Shown: positions 13,401-26,337, numbered from the stretch's first letter. The stretch is 64,000 nt of DNA from Cordia subcordata (GCA_028554755.1 JAPTOF010000021.1:2312501-2376500), one strand, 5' to 3'. Numbers and translations are program-made. The notes: a model not told the origin generated them from the letters alone.

Positions 13401-14586
13401 TTTTGGATCAAAATAAACTTATACAGGTAGCTTTTATAGGTATTATCATATGATAATGAAGCAATCTACTATGTGCACACCGTAACAGGCGCATAATGCA
13501 TATATGAATTTCAGATTGCTAATTTCCACTTAAGTTAAACCTCTTTCTTTAGATTAATTTAAACTGATCAAATAAAAACACCAAATGGACATGCACAGAA
13601 AGTCAATCCATCAACCAACTCCATCAGCTGATATTGCTCTTTATCCCCTCTTAACGTATTCATCAAGTAAGAAAAACAAAATTTAGCATGCATTTCATGA
13701 ATAATCACTATTCCATAGACTATATATCATCACCCTCAACCACGTAACACTTCCTCAACTCCATCCTAAATCTGCCAAAAAAATAGAAACAAAATAATCT
13801 ATTTTCCTATTTCAGGCAAAATCTGACTCCAAGAATAATTGAAAGTTGAATATTCAACTTGAGAGTTTCAAAGATGTTGAATATTCTGCTCGAGGATTAC
13901 AAAGATAATCTTCATTTCTTCATCTATGTATATCTACTACTCCGCGAAAAAAATCTGTGTATATCAACTTATACTGAACATACTCGCTCTTCCATATTCA
14001 CCTAACGATGATGAATAGAAGTCACACACGTACAAATGTCCATATTCATTTCCACTCGTAATTATATTGTTACACACACGTGTGTAATATTCTATTACTG
14101 ATGAACAGAAATGAATAAACACATACACAACAAGCACACACAAACACATATATTTGTGATACATACATACATATACATATATATATATGTATGTATATAT
14201 GCATGTTAAATCATATTAATATCTATTAATCACCATATATACACATAGTCACACACAAAAAAGTATACATGTATTATGATGAATGTGATGACAAATGAAG
14301 ATGAAGTGATTTACTTGTTAGAAGCACGAGCTCTGCCGTGTTTATGCAAGGATTGAAGCTCCTCTACGACGCTGTCAAAGAAGCGTTGAACAGAGTAGCT
14401 GCGGACACTCGCGCAGCTGAGAAGAGACCTCTCGCACCGGAAAATGGAGAACTTGAGCACTAATTTTGAGTGCTTCCAATGACGTACTGTGCTGAATTGG
14501 CGGACACCGGTCCGGAACACCGCCGTAACCGGTGGATATGCGGCGGAGCGGAGGACTCCGCAGCCATTTACCGCGCGAACCACCAT
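7441..14586 (-). CDS. RNR1: Organellar exoribonuclease II/R (RNB domain), RNR1-like
   Basis: This encodes a 3'-to-5' exoribonuclease of the RNase II/R family. The plant RNR1 type acts in chloroplasts (and probably mitochondria) in rRNA and mRNA 3'-end maturation. Fourteen exons join in frame to 786 residues: 14586-14315, 12992-12860, 12731-12618, 12533-12456, 12385-12254, 11535-11314, 10936-10754, 10591-10529, 10415-10309, 10232-10083, 9445-9286, 8633-8238, 8109-7885, 7566-7441. The start is the first in-frame ATG; residues 1 to about 70 are basic and Ser/Arg-rich, like a transit peptide. The RNB centre spans exons 8-9 (YAIDVDEADE then LDDALS, residues 390-405); later landmarks are FTSPIRRYMDLLAHYQ at the end of exon 12 and a C-terminal S1-like end, GDKVQLQVEKAHPRDD. 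Length fits the family (about 800). An alternative exon-2 acceptor lies at 13004. The family call is firm; the exact targeting is inferred. Confidence 0.92.
14166..14210. repeat. AT/GTAT microsatellite in RNR1-like intron 1
   Basis: An ATACATAC, (AT)n and GTATGTAT compound repeat lies within the 1.3-kb first intron. Confidence 0.7.
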
Positions 14587-14689
14587 GTGCTGAGGGCACT
14601 TGGAGATGACGCGCAGTTTCGTTGGTTTTCTTTTTTGTTCGATTGGATTGGGGGAGCGCAGCAAAAAGAGATAAGCTGTTAAAATGTTG

Positions 14690-15858
14690 CAAAATAAGTT
14701 TCCGAAAATAATGCCCGGGGTAAAAGTTCGAAACGGATACAGTGCCTAGAATGCACTCTTACTATGCACCCTAGTCGGTGGTTCGGTTGCGTCGGACGTA
14801 TCAGTGATCAGGTTTTATTAATTAAATTTTTCTTGCCGTAAAAAGAGGTTTTGAAAAATAATATTTTGGTCCCATATTTCATTTTCTCCTCATCATACTT
14901 TAGAGTAATGTTTTATGATGTTTCCAAAAAGTAATTGCTAAAATATTGTATATCATATCACAAAATTTACTATTTATTTTTTGAATAAGATATATTTATT
15001 GTACTGGAAATATTGTTATCTAGAAAATGAAATGCTACGAGATTGTGAAATTCAATTTGAATTGCGTAAATTATAACATTGCTTTCATGTTTTGTAGTAT
15101 AAAGGTAAGGAACTAGCAATGATATCAACATAAGATAATGTCCATCTTGATTTTTTTGTGTGATAAAGGGTCTTGCTAGCTTCATTGAAAATTTTAAAAA
15201 GATAATTAAGATAATATTCTTACTAGATATACAAGCAAAAAGTAACAAATAAATAGCAAAAACATAATATCTTACCTTTTTCATGAATAAATTCTCATAT
15301 TTCATTATTTAATGTGCGTTTAATAATTACATGTGGCATTATTAAATGTCCTTTTTCAAATTTAAGAAATAGCTCAAATGGTTAAGACTATCTCTTCAGA
15401 CATGAAATCTTGAGTTCATCCTCCTTTGCTTTTCTCCCTGGTTTCCTTTTTTTTTTTTTTTTTTAGGCAAAAAAGGCAAATATCATTTCTTGTATTAAAG
15501 CATCCTTTTTCCCGTAAGAGGGATTTGAATTGAATTGAGAAAATTTGGTACAAATTGTTGTTTGATCCCACTAATGAAGATAAAAATTCAATTTCATTAA
15601 GGTTTCTTTTGGTTCCTTTATGTGTTTTTGACCATTAAATTATCACTGTAAGAGTATGATTAAGTATGACTAAGTATCAATCAGCACAGTCAAACTAAAT
15701 CATTTTCTGAAGCAAGGCCTGTAGTAAAACAAGAAAATGAATGAGCTAAGGTTTGCATAAGCTCAACTTTACAGAGGGATCCCTAAAATTAATCAAGGAA
15801 ATAGCATTCTACGACGACTGACTGCTGCATCTAATCAGGTTCTTGAGATTTGTAATTA
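14690..15858. other. Intergenic between RNase II and rhomboid genes
   Basis: This lies upstream of the RNR1-like start and downstream of the rhomboid stop (both genes on the minus strand). It should hold the RNR1-like promoter; I could not fix a TATA box with confidence. It contains one SINE-like unit. An open frame at 14970-15305 (minus) is A/T-driven and has no family resemblance. Confidence 0.45.
15361..15470 (+). mobile_element. tRNA-derived SINE-like unit with a T-tract
   Basis: A box-A-like TAGCTCAAATGG (from about 15370) is followed about 30 bases later by a box-B-like GAGTTCATCCTCC, then a run of about 18 T. The head aligns well by eye with the unit at 28900-28992 (ATAG..TAA.TGGTTRAGACTAT). 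I infer a degraded SINE of the same family. Confidence 0.5.
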
Positions 15859-18800
15859 TCATCGGCAGAGCTCATTGCATAGCCCTTGGATCTGAGACAT
15901 GCTGGGATTCGGCAAGCTATATGTTCTTGTCCTGTTGTTGTTCGAACACGTTAATGTCAGCTGGTTACCGCTTTGGTCAGACTGCAAGAACGATAAAAGT
16001 ATTAGAATCCATGCATATCACCTTTTTACACACTCACTTTTCTCTATATAATATAATTTTTTGTATTTTACACGAGAAATACGACATTTAATACGTGAAC
16101 AAAAGTACAATATAAAGCATTACTCTAAAAGTATGATGAGTAGAATATCTTTCACGGAAATCAGGCAGAGTCATCAAATATGATCTAGAACTGCACAGCA
16201 GTGAAGGTCAAATTTCACTAAAAGGAAACTTGTAATCTATTGGCAACTCCAATTTTTATAGCCAAAAAACATAGATTAGCAAGCAGCATGTGTTATGCCA
16301 TTCAGATATGCAAGTGCCTTCTACAGTTGGCGTATGTCCCTATACGCGTCCCATTCCAATTTTCTTAGGTAATTTTTTCCTTGCATTTCCCATCTGTTCC
16401 TTTTTTTTCTTTTTTCTGGTTTAGTCCATTTTAATGCGTGTATATTAACTCATGTATAAACAACCAAACAAGTGATAGCCTTCATTCGAACATGTTATTC
16501 TCAATACTGTCTCTCTTCTTGCAGCAAATACTTGGCCTCATAAAAAACTGATTGGTGTCTGAATGTTCACTCAACCTCCAAGTCTGAGCATAATATGAAT
16601 ACAGTACATGTTAAAAGAAAACAAGAAAGTATGCTCAAACACTTACAGTACATGAGACACTCTGACGGTTGCAGCTCCACATTGAAGTAGGTACACAACT
16701 CATATAGTGACACCACGAGCAACGGTCATTCAGATTTACTCCACGAAGAAGCATGATCATGCCTCCAACAAACCTATTAGACAATATAATTTCTGAGTGA
16801 CAGAGGATAGGAGATTTCGACAATCTAATTCAAACACAAACTATTGAGGGGATTGGAACAAGGATCACTATTGAGGGGATTGGAACAATGATCTAGTTCT
16901 GCTCTGTTTCCTTTTAGCTAGGGGTAGAGGTGCTAAAATAGCTATGTCATTATAACACTGGTAGTCGCTATAACACTAATTCAAAAATCAAAACATCTAT
17001 TATGTTGCTGATGGCTTAAACAATATTGCTCATGGCCGAGAAGTAAAAACCATCAATTATCCTTCCGATCAGGTAAAACTTGGGGAAAATGCTTCACCAC
17101 TACATTAATGACTAGCTAAATGCTTGTTGTTTTGTGAAGTGTTTTCTGCTTGTACTGACATTGTCATCAGAAGATCAAATTTCTGACCAGGTAAATGAGT
17201 TTGCCCGACCCAAAAAAGCAAGTGAATTCTCAAATGGTCAAGAGCTCAGCATTTTATAGTTATATTTTGTTTCAAAAAATTTCAACAACCTCATGTCAAA
17301 GGTGTGCAGGAAGTGTCCCAAGGATTATCAAAATGGACCTCAAACATATAAGCCTTGATTTCTAGGATGTCAGCGAACATGTTATTCTGGCCCCCACTGT
17401 AAACCTCCTCAAAAAGATTTCGAGGAGAAAAGCTACATGAAAGCATAAAATTAGCATTCAGAAGCTTACCAAAAAATCAGAAGAACAAGAGAAATAATCC
17501 AGAGCATCCATTGATACACCCTGAATTTAGGTTTTCCAGATGTAGAAGAATGTCCATGAGGGCCATATCTCTGGCTAACCCATCCAAAGTGAGGGCGGAT
17601 CAGAAATACAAAACCCAGAAGGAAACCAGATAGAAATCCACCAATATGAGCAAAGTTGTCAACATGAGGGAGAATCCCCACAGCTAGATTGATAGCAATG
17701 ATGATCACAAGGGTCACCAAAACAGCAAACTGGAAAAATAATGAAATGAAAGGGGAAAAAGAAAGGAATCATTAGCAAGATGATAAAGGCATAAAGCACA
17801 AGTAACAAGCATATGTTACACTTTGAAAGCTACAACAGCGGTTTCATAACTACCTTATTGGCATATATTGTCCAATTTGTTATCAGCTCAGAAAGCATGC
17901 TCCCAAGTAAGCCAAAAAGAGCACCAGAGGCACCGACAGATATATTTGACTGAATAAAGAGAGCTGACAACAGACTCCCACCAAGTCCAGCAATGACATA
18001 GAGAAGTCCAATGCGAACTACCAAAACAGAAATATTAGGCAGTTTAATTTAAGATACATTAAGACCTTCAAGCTAAAATGTTGTTTTGAACACAAATCAT
18101 GTAGCTTTTAGCCATAATGTTGTGTGACAGGACGAAACTAGATAGATACCAAACTTCATTTAGCTGACTGCACTTTTCAAGATAACAAGTGATTCTCTTG
18201 GAGGAAGCACATTTGAAGGCTCTACTTAAATATGCAAGTCAATCTATTGACACACAAAGAAAATAACATCCAAGTTCTCTACATGAAAATGATAGTCCAC
18301 TATTTCTACCATGCAGGGAAAACCTTAATCAAACTGTCCATATTTCTTCGAGTAGGTAATTTATCAAGGGGCTCTTTGGAGCATACAGCACAAGTGCAAG
18401 GCGTAGATCTCTCCAGCATAAACTTTAAGGAGCATGATGAAGCCCTTGGCAAAAAATAGTTGCATAAGCTTAAAATTCATAAGATATCCTGGCTAGTTTC
18501 ACAAATATTTCCAAGCATTTTTGGTTTTAGAGTATAGATACTTATAAGATCATCTCCTACGTGGAGCAACTTGCCTTGCCTCACACCTTTTTGCTGTTTT
18601 TAACAATTGTCCCATAGGGATAACAACCAAAGTTTTCTTCTTTTTTTTCAGTAAGCAGGAATTCTGGTGAAGTAAATTTTGACCTACGAGGGCTGGGGAT
18701 ATTGGACCTGGAGCAGTCATGTGATTCCAGTACATACACATTGGTCAAATGTATTAAAAACTTTTCCATTACTTATTACACGTTAAGGCTAAAAAGTACG

Positions 18801-21020
18801 ACATTGGTCACATCATACTGATGTCTTAAGCTAAATGCTGCACTTTGTGATCTATGGGTGCAGCAATTTTACAACAGCCTCATTAATTAGAAGAAACCTA
18901 AACAGGATAAATTATACTTGACAAACTCATAATATGTACACCGAGGTTTTTCTTCTAAAAAGGGATACCATGCAACAGGAGCACCCAAAGTAAAAAAATC
19001 AATTACTCACTTTCCTTATCAGGTCAGATATATAAAAGCAGTCAGCACTTAAAATTGCCGAACACTTATTGGCCATTTTAAGGGTGCATATTCAGGTTAT
19101 AAGATAATCATATCCATATATATAAGTTAGCAACACTATTCCGCTAGAACAGGTAAGTGCAGATAGCAAAATTGTAACATACCAAATCCGAATTCTTGCT
19201 CAAGCCGAATGCCAATAATTACAAGACTCAACATGTTGGCCAGTAAATGAAAAACTCCTCCATGTAACCAAATGCATGTGAAAAGGCGCCATACCTGATG
19301 ATTGTGGACCACTTTATTGACATCTAAAGCACCCATCTTCTCTAACCTAAAGGAAAAAGAATTAGACGGCTTCTTAGAGAGAGTTTCCAGCATTTAACAA
19401 AACAAAAAGATGACACTTTAAGGTTCTAACTGGTGATTTCATCCAGCCAATCACATATAAAGAATAACAAGGACGTGTCTACAAGAATTCATCAATAGTT
19501 TTATTCATTTTTGAAAGTGCAACAGCCTACGCATACCAAAATATGACCTTCTTAAACCAAGATAAACCAAGATAAGAATATCAAGGAAGATGGAACTACA
19601 TCATACAGATTACCATGAGAAATTTTAGGTTGCATGTTCTCCATTTAGTGTCAAAATTAGTGTTCCATAAACAAATAACCATTCAGCTGCTACAGTTGTC
19701 AGATCAGCATCAACACCGATTCCTGCCCTTTCACTTAATCTAAGCCATTTTAGAATAATTAGGGAAAATCAAGTCCAAAATACCCTTGACATCAACTATC
19801 CCGGTAGAAATTTACCATAATTCTCCTACCCACTCCAACCATTAATGTGTTACTTATAATTGTCCTACCCACTCAAACCACTAGGCTTGCAAAACCCTTC
19901 ATTTAGCAGCTCAAAACAAAGCTATATCACCAACAGCAGTACAAGGATAGACCAGAGCGTGAAGCACCAGAAAAAAGAATTAAAACCGAAATATTACTAT
20001 CATACCCAACCTTATCCACAGTTTTACAAGAGACTCTTGCCACAACCCAAATGCTCCCCTCTAAAAGAACTAATATCACCAAGAGCACTAAGCGCAGCCC
20101 TGCAAATGAAGCGTCTGAAAAGGGTTGGAATTACTTTAGGTCTAGTCACAAAATCGTATCTTGCACCTTTTATGTGAGATTGTGTTCTCAACTCAAAATT
20201 GTGACCTCCAAACAAAATTATATCCCTAATATAACTAAGGACAACCTTGTCCAAAAGCACCCAAAAGGCTTGTGTATGTAACCTTATCTTTCATTTCTGC
20301 AAGAGACCACTTTCATGACTCAATGCCTAAACCTCCAAACACAATTATATCACCAAAAGCATTACAATTAATCAAATTCATCCCAAAGCTAAAGATTCTG
20401 TTAAATAAGCATCAACGAGTACGGGAACACATAGGGCCGTTTGGATTAGCTTTTTTCGAGAAAAGCACTTTTTCCTTGAAAAAAGTACGTTGTTTTTGCA
20501 ACAAGTATTTGGATTAGATTTAAAGAAAAAGCTGAAACCCTTAATTGAGTTTCAGCTTTTACCAGAAGCCAGAGTTTAGCTTATCAAAAAAGCACATCTT
20601 TTCCAAAATTTTTAGAAAAAACCAAAGCCAATCCAAACGCGCTTATAATCACAATAAGCACACACAGAGCAAAACAGAGGCTTACGTGGAGGAAGAAGGG
20701 CCAAGGAGAGGATTTTCTTTCATGGGCTGAAACGAAAACCTGCCCAGAAAATCAGCAACACAAGAGACAGAGTTCTTGGGGCAATCGTTGACAAACATGG
20801 TGATGATGAACATCACTACATTGGCCGCAACAAACGAAGGTACAAGCCAAGGGAAATGCTTCTTGAAATCCTTCACTCGCGTGTACGCTCCAACAGGCGA
20901 ACTGTGGCGGTGGCGGTTGTTGGTGGGGCCCACATCGTCGGCATTGCTGTTGCCATTCCCTCGCCGTGAATTGGCTGCCCTGATGGGTAGTTCCGGCGTC
21001 GGAGGCCCACGTTTGGGCAT
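15859..21020 (-). CDS. RBL: Rhomboid-like intramembrane serine protease
   Basis: This is a rhomboid protease, a polytopic membrane enzyme that cleaves transmembrane substrates with a Ser-His dyad; plant RBL1/RBL2-type members are in the Golgi or secretory membranes. Six exons join in frame to 390 residues: 21020-20686, 19346-19183, 18017-17854, 17729-17470, 16773-16647, 15981-15859. In order: a hydrophilic Pro/Asn/Arg-rich N-terminus; first membrane span around [20 protein letters not shown]; loop L1 with the WR motif and [11 protein letters not shown]; catalytic Ser197 in GASGALFG; catalytic His249 in FAHIGG; a last hydrophobic span in exons 4-5; then a Cys-rich tail ([17 protein letters not shown] and exon 6 ending ELCR). 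The key residues are present, so it should be active. Exon 6 is easy to miss because exon 5 reads through its donor to a stop. The subfamily call (RBL1/RBL2 rather than plastid RBLs) rests on the Cys-rich tail. Confidence 0.9.
16838..16893. repeat. Two tandem copies of a 28-bp unit (rhomboid intron 4)
   Basis: The unit CACTATTGAGGGGATTGGAA(...) occurs twice head to tail with few changes, just upstream of exon 5 on the minus strand. Confidence 0.8.
20433..20645. mobile_element. hAT-like MITE in rhomboid intron 1
   Basis: The ends are GGGCCGTTTGGATTAGCTTT and AAAGCCAATCCAAACGCGCT, good inverted repeats of the GGGCC-GTTTGGATT family. It sits in the first intron of the rhomboid gene, less than 50 bp from the exon-1 donor. 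Confidence 0.75.
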
Positions 21021-21066
21021 GTTATCCGTTCACAAAACCCCTGCTATGCGCGCGCGAATATTTTAG

Positions 21067-22120
21067 AAAAAAGAAAAAGAAAAAGAAAAAGAATTTTGTT
21101 TACCCACAATGGTGGTTTATGAGTTTTGCTTATATACGTGGAGAAGGTGACTAAAACTTCAAAATTACTTTCAGTCCATAAAATTCTTTAACCAACGTTA
21201 CTAATAAAATATTTTAGATCCGTTCCGAAAACGAAAAATTAGGTGGCCTAAATGGAGGAGGAGGAAGGAGAAGTGGCTTGAGAGGGAGGGTTAAGTCAAC
21301 GACTAACTTAAGGTTGAATCATTCTGGGTTTGCTTCAATCTGCCAGCTTTGCCGAAGGTTTTATTTGTATGGACATCGTTGTGGTTGTTGTTCTTTACTT
21401 TGCTGAGCCTTTCGTATCTTTTTTCTCTTTTCAGTTCCTGTTTATAGTAACGAATCATACGCCTCGTCCGCGCTACCTAGAGCGGGAAGCTAATTGGAAG
21501 TTTGCTGCTTTTGAGTACTCTTGGGTTTTGATAAAACTCTCCCAAATACGGATTATATATATTGTTGCGTCAGCGTAATACCTTGAAGTTTAAAATTTCT
21601 ATTTATCAATTTTTGTTTAAGAAGCAAAAATATATTAAATATTTATTTATATGAAATTAATCCAATTAATTTAAATGCACAGTTAATTGTTGGTTTATTT
21701 TAAATCATGTAACTTTTTTATTTGAACTTAAAATACCCAATTAATTTAAATTTTTTAAATTATAAATATATATATATATAAAGATTTGTATTAAGCAAAA
21801 GAAAAAAAATGTAGATTAATTTATATTCTTATAGCCAACAAAACGATTTTCCAAATTTTTATATGTGTATATGTATTTAATAGCTTAGAATTTATAAGTT
21901 TGTATCTATATGCCATGTAGAAGTTAGGTTATCATGTAGAAAAATCCATCTAATATAAAATAAAATTCCATATAAGCGAAAAATTATGTCGTTGCTTAAC
22001 ATAGTGTAAAATATCACTTTTTCATAAGTTCAAGCTCTTTTATTAAAACTTTTAAAGTTCAGGCCCTTAGTTTCATATTTTAAAAAGTTCAAGCCCTAAA
22101 ATTATCCTTTTTCTTAAAAT
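21067..22120. other. Upstream region of rhomboid gene, then AT-rich spacer
   Basis: The first 300 or so bases should include the rhomboid promoter and 5' UTR, with an AAAAAG repeat at 21066-21093. A plus-strand open frame at 21330-21578 has no family resemblance. The rest is AT-rich with nothing recognisable. Confidence 0.4.
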
Positions 22121-22560
22121 ATAATGTGAATGGGTTGTTTGTTAATTGTGAACATATAATGAAAAAGTTTTGAACATAAAGTATTAAAATTGTGAACATA
22201 TATTATAAAATATGTAAATAATTAAAACTTGTAAATATGTATTATAAAAATCATGAACTTATAAAAATTATAAACATATGTTATCAAAATTATGAACATG
22301 AAAATATAAATATTGTGAATATATAAAAATCGTTAACATACAAAATAAAGATCGTGAACGTATAAAAATTGTAAATATGTAATATAAAAATTGTGAAAGT
22401 ATAAAAACTTGTGAACATGCAATATTAATATTGTGAATGCATAGAAATTGCGAACATACAATATAAAGATTGTGAACATATGAAAACTGTAATCATATAA
22501 TATAAAAATTGTGAATGTATAATATAAAAACTGTGAATATATAATAGAAAGATTTTCAAC
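22120..22560. repeat. Degenerate array of GTGAACATATAATATAAAAATT-like units
   Basis: The words GTGAACATAT, AATATAAAAATTGTGAA and GTAAATATGTAATATAAA recur about every 20-26 bases over some 430 bp. The units are diverged, so this is an old tandem array. An inverse-orientation counterpart appears at 29085-29350. Confidence 0.6.
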
Positions 22561-23024
22561 TGCAATTATTAAGATGATGACCGCATTTTATTTTAAAAAA
22601 TAATGTAGTATTGCATGATATAAAAAAATGGATATCTTTTATGCTTTATTTGTTATCAATATTTTTTACTGTTTGCACAAAGATCAAAATATAAATGTAT
22701 TAAAATTAATTTTAAAAATTGATGACAATTCTTATATAAGTCAATCAAAAAAAGCCAATTATGGCTTTTTCTCAAAGTAGGTACGTTTGACTGTTGTTAT
22801 AGGCTTTGATTTGTTTTATAGGCCATGCTTATGATAGTCTTAGCCCAATAACATAGATCCTTACACAAACATGTGTAACACACATCCAATAGGCAAATTA
22901 TAAAGTGCACCTTCAATAAAATACACCAAATTTATATAGTCCTTCAAATATGTTAACACATATGCCTATGTATATATATATTTAAAAAAAAACAAAGAAT
23001 CACTTATTTCTTTAAATCTTAGTC

Positions 23025-23172
23025 TCTGCATTCTCTTTCTCTCTACATCTCTCCTATCTCTTTCTCTCTACATTTCTCCTATCTCTCTCTATATACGTCT
23101 CTATTCTCTCTCTCTCTTTACGTCCCTTTTCTTCTCTCTTTCTCTTTTTTCTCCCTTTCTCTCTTTCTCTGT
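23025..23172. repeat. Pyrimidine-rich (CT)n tract
   Basis: About 150 bases made almost only of C and T on the plus strand (TCTCTTTCTCTCTACAT-type words, partly periodic), with a few TATATACG interruptions. Confidence 0.8.
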
Positions 23173-23334
23173 TTTGACAGTAGATTTATGTTAATATTAT
23201 TTTTTTTATATTTCTAATAGGTTGATGGTTTGATATTATTAACAATTGATTAGATTAATATCGAGAAATGGTAGTGAATGCAATTGATTAATGAGTTGCA
23301 TCTTGGTAACAATTGGTTTTGATGGTTGTATACA

Positions 23335-23337
23335 TAC

Positions 23338-23370
<33 letters not shown>

Positions 23371-23372
23371 TA
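23335..23372. repeat. (AT)n(AC)n compound microsatellite
   Basis: ATATAT, ACACAC and ATATAT runs adjoin each other upstream of the GTTCAGT array. Confidence 0.8.
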
Positions 23373-23394
23373 TATTTGAAGGATTGGTATTTAT

Positions 23395-23760
23395 TCAATA
23401 GTCTATTATTGTTTAGTCAGTTTTGTATAACTGTTTGTTCTGTAACCTATTATTGCCTGTTCAGTGTTCTATAACTATTTGTTCAGTAGCCTATTATTAT
23501 TTGTTCAGTATTCTATAATTATTTGTTCAATAGATAATTATTATTTGTTCAGTGTTCTATATTTGTTTGTTCAGTACTCTATAACTATTTGTTCAGTAGT
23601 TTATAACATATTGTTATTTGTTCAGTATTCTATAACTGTTTGTTCAGTAGTCTGTACTCTATTATTATTTGTTCAGTAGTAATAGCATGTTATTATTTGT
23701 TCAGTATTTTATAAGAGTTTGTTCTATAGACTATTATTGTTTATTCAATAGTATATCATT
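23395..23760. repeat. Minisatellite of TATTATTTGTTCAGTA-like units
   Basis: TTTGTTCAGT recurs about a dozen times over 365 bp, spaced roughly 18-36 bases apart, with alternating TATTATT and CTATAACTA spacers. The variation between units points to an old, decaying tandem repeat. The open frame at 23464-23679 is a by-product of the repeat, rich in the peptide words LFVQ and CSV. Confidence 0.75.
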
Positions 23761-24686
23761 CATCAAAATATCTGTTTATAATTGAAATTGATTGCATTTA
23801 CATTTAACATATCAGTAAAAACACATAAGCATATACATAAATTCAGTTTTAGTTTTGCTTCGATTTCTTAGCATGTTGTTACTTCGACTTCGATGTTTTC
23901 AAATCGTTTGTATGTTGTTGCTTTCATCATTTTATTAGATTTAATCTATGATTTTGATTTATAGTATTTGTTTAGTTATTGAAAAAATTGAATTGAATAA
24001 GTATAGTTAGGGTTTGTGAGATTTGGATTTGAATTGGATATGTTATGGTAGAAAAGAGAGAGAAGAGAATTGTAAGCAAAAAAAAAAAAAAGAAAGGAAG
24101 AAGCACTTATACAGCATGTACAATACATAGCCTGCAGGTACACGTTGTAACGTGCACCTGTGGGTGCATAATATAAGCTCCCCATCCAATAAGGTGCATG
24201 GTGCTTTGTGGACGCACCATTGTTTAGGTGCATGATATACGAATGGATTAATAAGGCACTTAAAAAAGAATTGTTATTAAATAAAAACTTTTGGCTTAAA
24301 TAGAGGAAAACTGCCTTACAAGCAACAACCACTCCTCCATATTGAAAGATTTGGCAAGACTACTTAAAGAAAGTTCCAGTTTTGAGATCTCTTTATCATT
24401 ATGTATTAATGGCATTCTAGTTGTCTAGTTTCCTAGTTTATAACCCAAAAACGAAAGAAAAAAGAGATATTCAAGATTTTTTTTGGTCATAAAATTAAAA
24501 AAATCAAACAAGAAAAGATTACATAATGTAATTCACGGATGCATATCTTCTATCTAATCAAATTCCATATCATTTGTTCCCTCGTCTACATCGTCCAACT
24601 TATAATGTTTGAGTTAGTTAAAGAGATGGCGCTTTAGGTGTAACCAATTCACAGGAATCTTAATTGAGGACTTGGTCAGACAAAAT

Positions 24687-24687
24687 A

Positions 24688-24759
<72 letters not shown>
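24687..24759. repeat. Long (AAT)n microsatellite between short direct repeats
   Basis: A nearly perfect run of about 24 AAT units. The 14-base word AATTGAGGACTTGG occurs on both sides (24662-24675 and about 24758-24771). Confidence 0.9.
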
Positions 24760-24760
<1 letters not shown>

Positions 24761-24769
24761 TGAGGACTT

Positions 24770-26140
24770 GGGGAGCCTCTCATAACTTTCTGCCTAAAGT
24801 CTTTGACCACTTTATGCTTGATCGATATTTGTATAAAATATAGTATAAAAACTTACTAAAAAATAAATTTTACAAAATTTATTTATGTTTTATCATTATA
24901 TAAAGTATACAAATTGACCAAGTAAAAAGACATTAAAATACACATTTCTCCCGCGCATAGCATGAGTTGGATTGTTAATTCATATCTAAAATTGTTGTCT
25001 GGTTTTCCAACTTGTCTCTCTACGGTGCAAGCTGTCAATACCAACTCGAAAAAGTTTTTTATGAAACTTCAAATATTAAATCTTAATCGCAAATTCTTCA
25101 AACATTGAATCTTAATTGCAAATCCAAGAATTTACAACCTTGACATTGTGGCTAGTAGAATTAACATGTCTGGGCTGAGAAAGGCTGACAAAAATGGGGA
25201 TGTCGTACGAAAATTTGTCTGCATAGTTTGTTCAGACGTAAGCAAATTCTAGTTTTTGATTCTTGGCCCAGACAACATCCTAGGCCTAGGGGAGTTATTG
25301 GGCTCGACTCTTCTCTTTAGACAACCATTTTTGGGTTAGGAATTGGGTCTGGGACTGGGCCTGGGCTAATTTTGTTTTCTCCATTTGAGCCACTGTTTGT
25401 TCAAACTTTTATAAATTGTATGTTTTGTTTTGGGCTTGGCTCTTTACCGTATTTTCTTTTTTAGATTGACTCTTGGTACATTATCGATAGTATAAGAATA
25501 GGTTATCAAATGTAAGTGTCGACTTTGCATTATCTGCTTGTATTATACTGTGGTTTTATTCTATTTGACATAAAGAGAACATTGGATATTTGAGAAAGAG
25601 GGTTTGTACTTTGTAACACTGTCTTACATCGATTTTGTACTGAATATAGACTCTGTTTGGTTTAATTGTGAGATATTAGCTATTAAACAAGTTAAATAAA
25701 TTAGTTTCAATTTTTGAACACACATGATATACTTTTGAATGTTTAATAAAAGTTGGGCCAACACATAATATATATTCAATTTATAATAGCTTGAATTTGC
25801 ACTGCTAGTACTAGAAGTTTAAATATTTTGAATTAACTATTTAAATTTAATGTGTTGACCTGTCATACAAAACTCATTAAATTATATCATCGTCACAATC
25901 TTTGTCTAATCTAACTTTTGTACAAGATTGACAATATTATTTATGAAAGGACGCCAATATTGAAGACGATAGATGATTCTGCTTCAATTGTTTGGATTAA
26001 AGCTCTGAATAGCATATGTCACAACTATAACATCAATATTTGAGGACTACGTACATAAATGCCACTTTGATCAGTCGATTGTTGTTTAGTACCATGATAC
26101 TCGGCGGCTGAAAAACGACACATAACTGAACATGATTTAA
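24770..26140. other. AT-rich intergenic, no gene recognised
   Basis: No credible coding sequence on either strand. A stretch with richer GC at about 25,150-25,420 (many GGGCCTGGG-type words) has no long open frame. Confidence 0.4.
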
Positions 26141-26142
26141 GG

Positions 26143-26337
26143 CCAGTTTGATTTAGTTTTTTAAAAAGTATTTTTTTTTGACAATTTTAAAAATATTTTT
26201 TAAAAAAGTTGAAAAGTCTATTTCAGAGTTTTAACTTTTTTAAAAATTAAGTAAAATAATTATTATAAAAATAAAATATTTTTTCCAAAAAACAAAGGTA
26301 CTTTTTTTGAAAAAAACCAATCCAACACAGGCCTTAC
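26143..26337. mobile_element. hAT-like MITE
   Basis: The ends are GGCCAGTTTGATTTAGTTTT and AACCAATCCAACACAGGCC, of the same inverted-repeat family as the copies at 6241, 20433, 49761 and 63246. The interior is poly-A/poly-T-rich. Confidence 0.65.

Noticed and set aside
23464..23679. 71-codon ORF with repeated LFVQ/CSV words
   Set aside because: It is the translation of the GTTCAGT minisatellite, not a gene.
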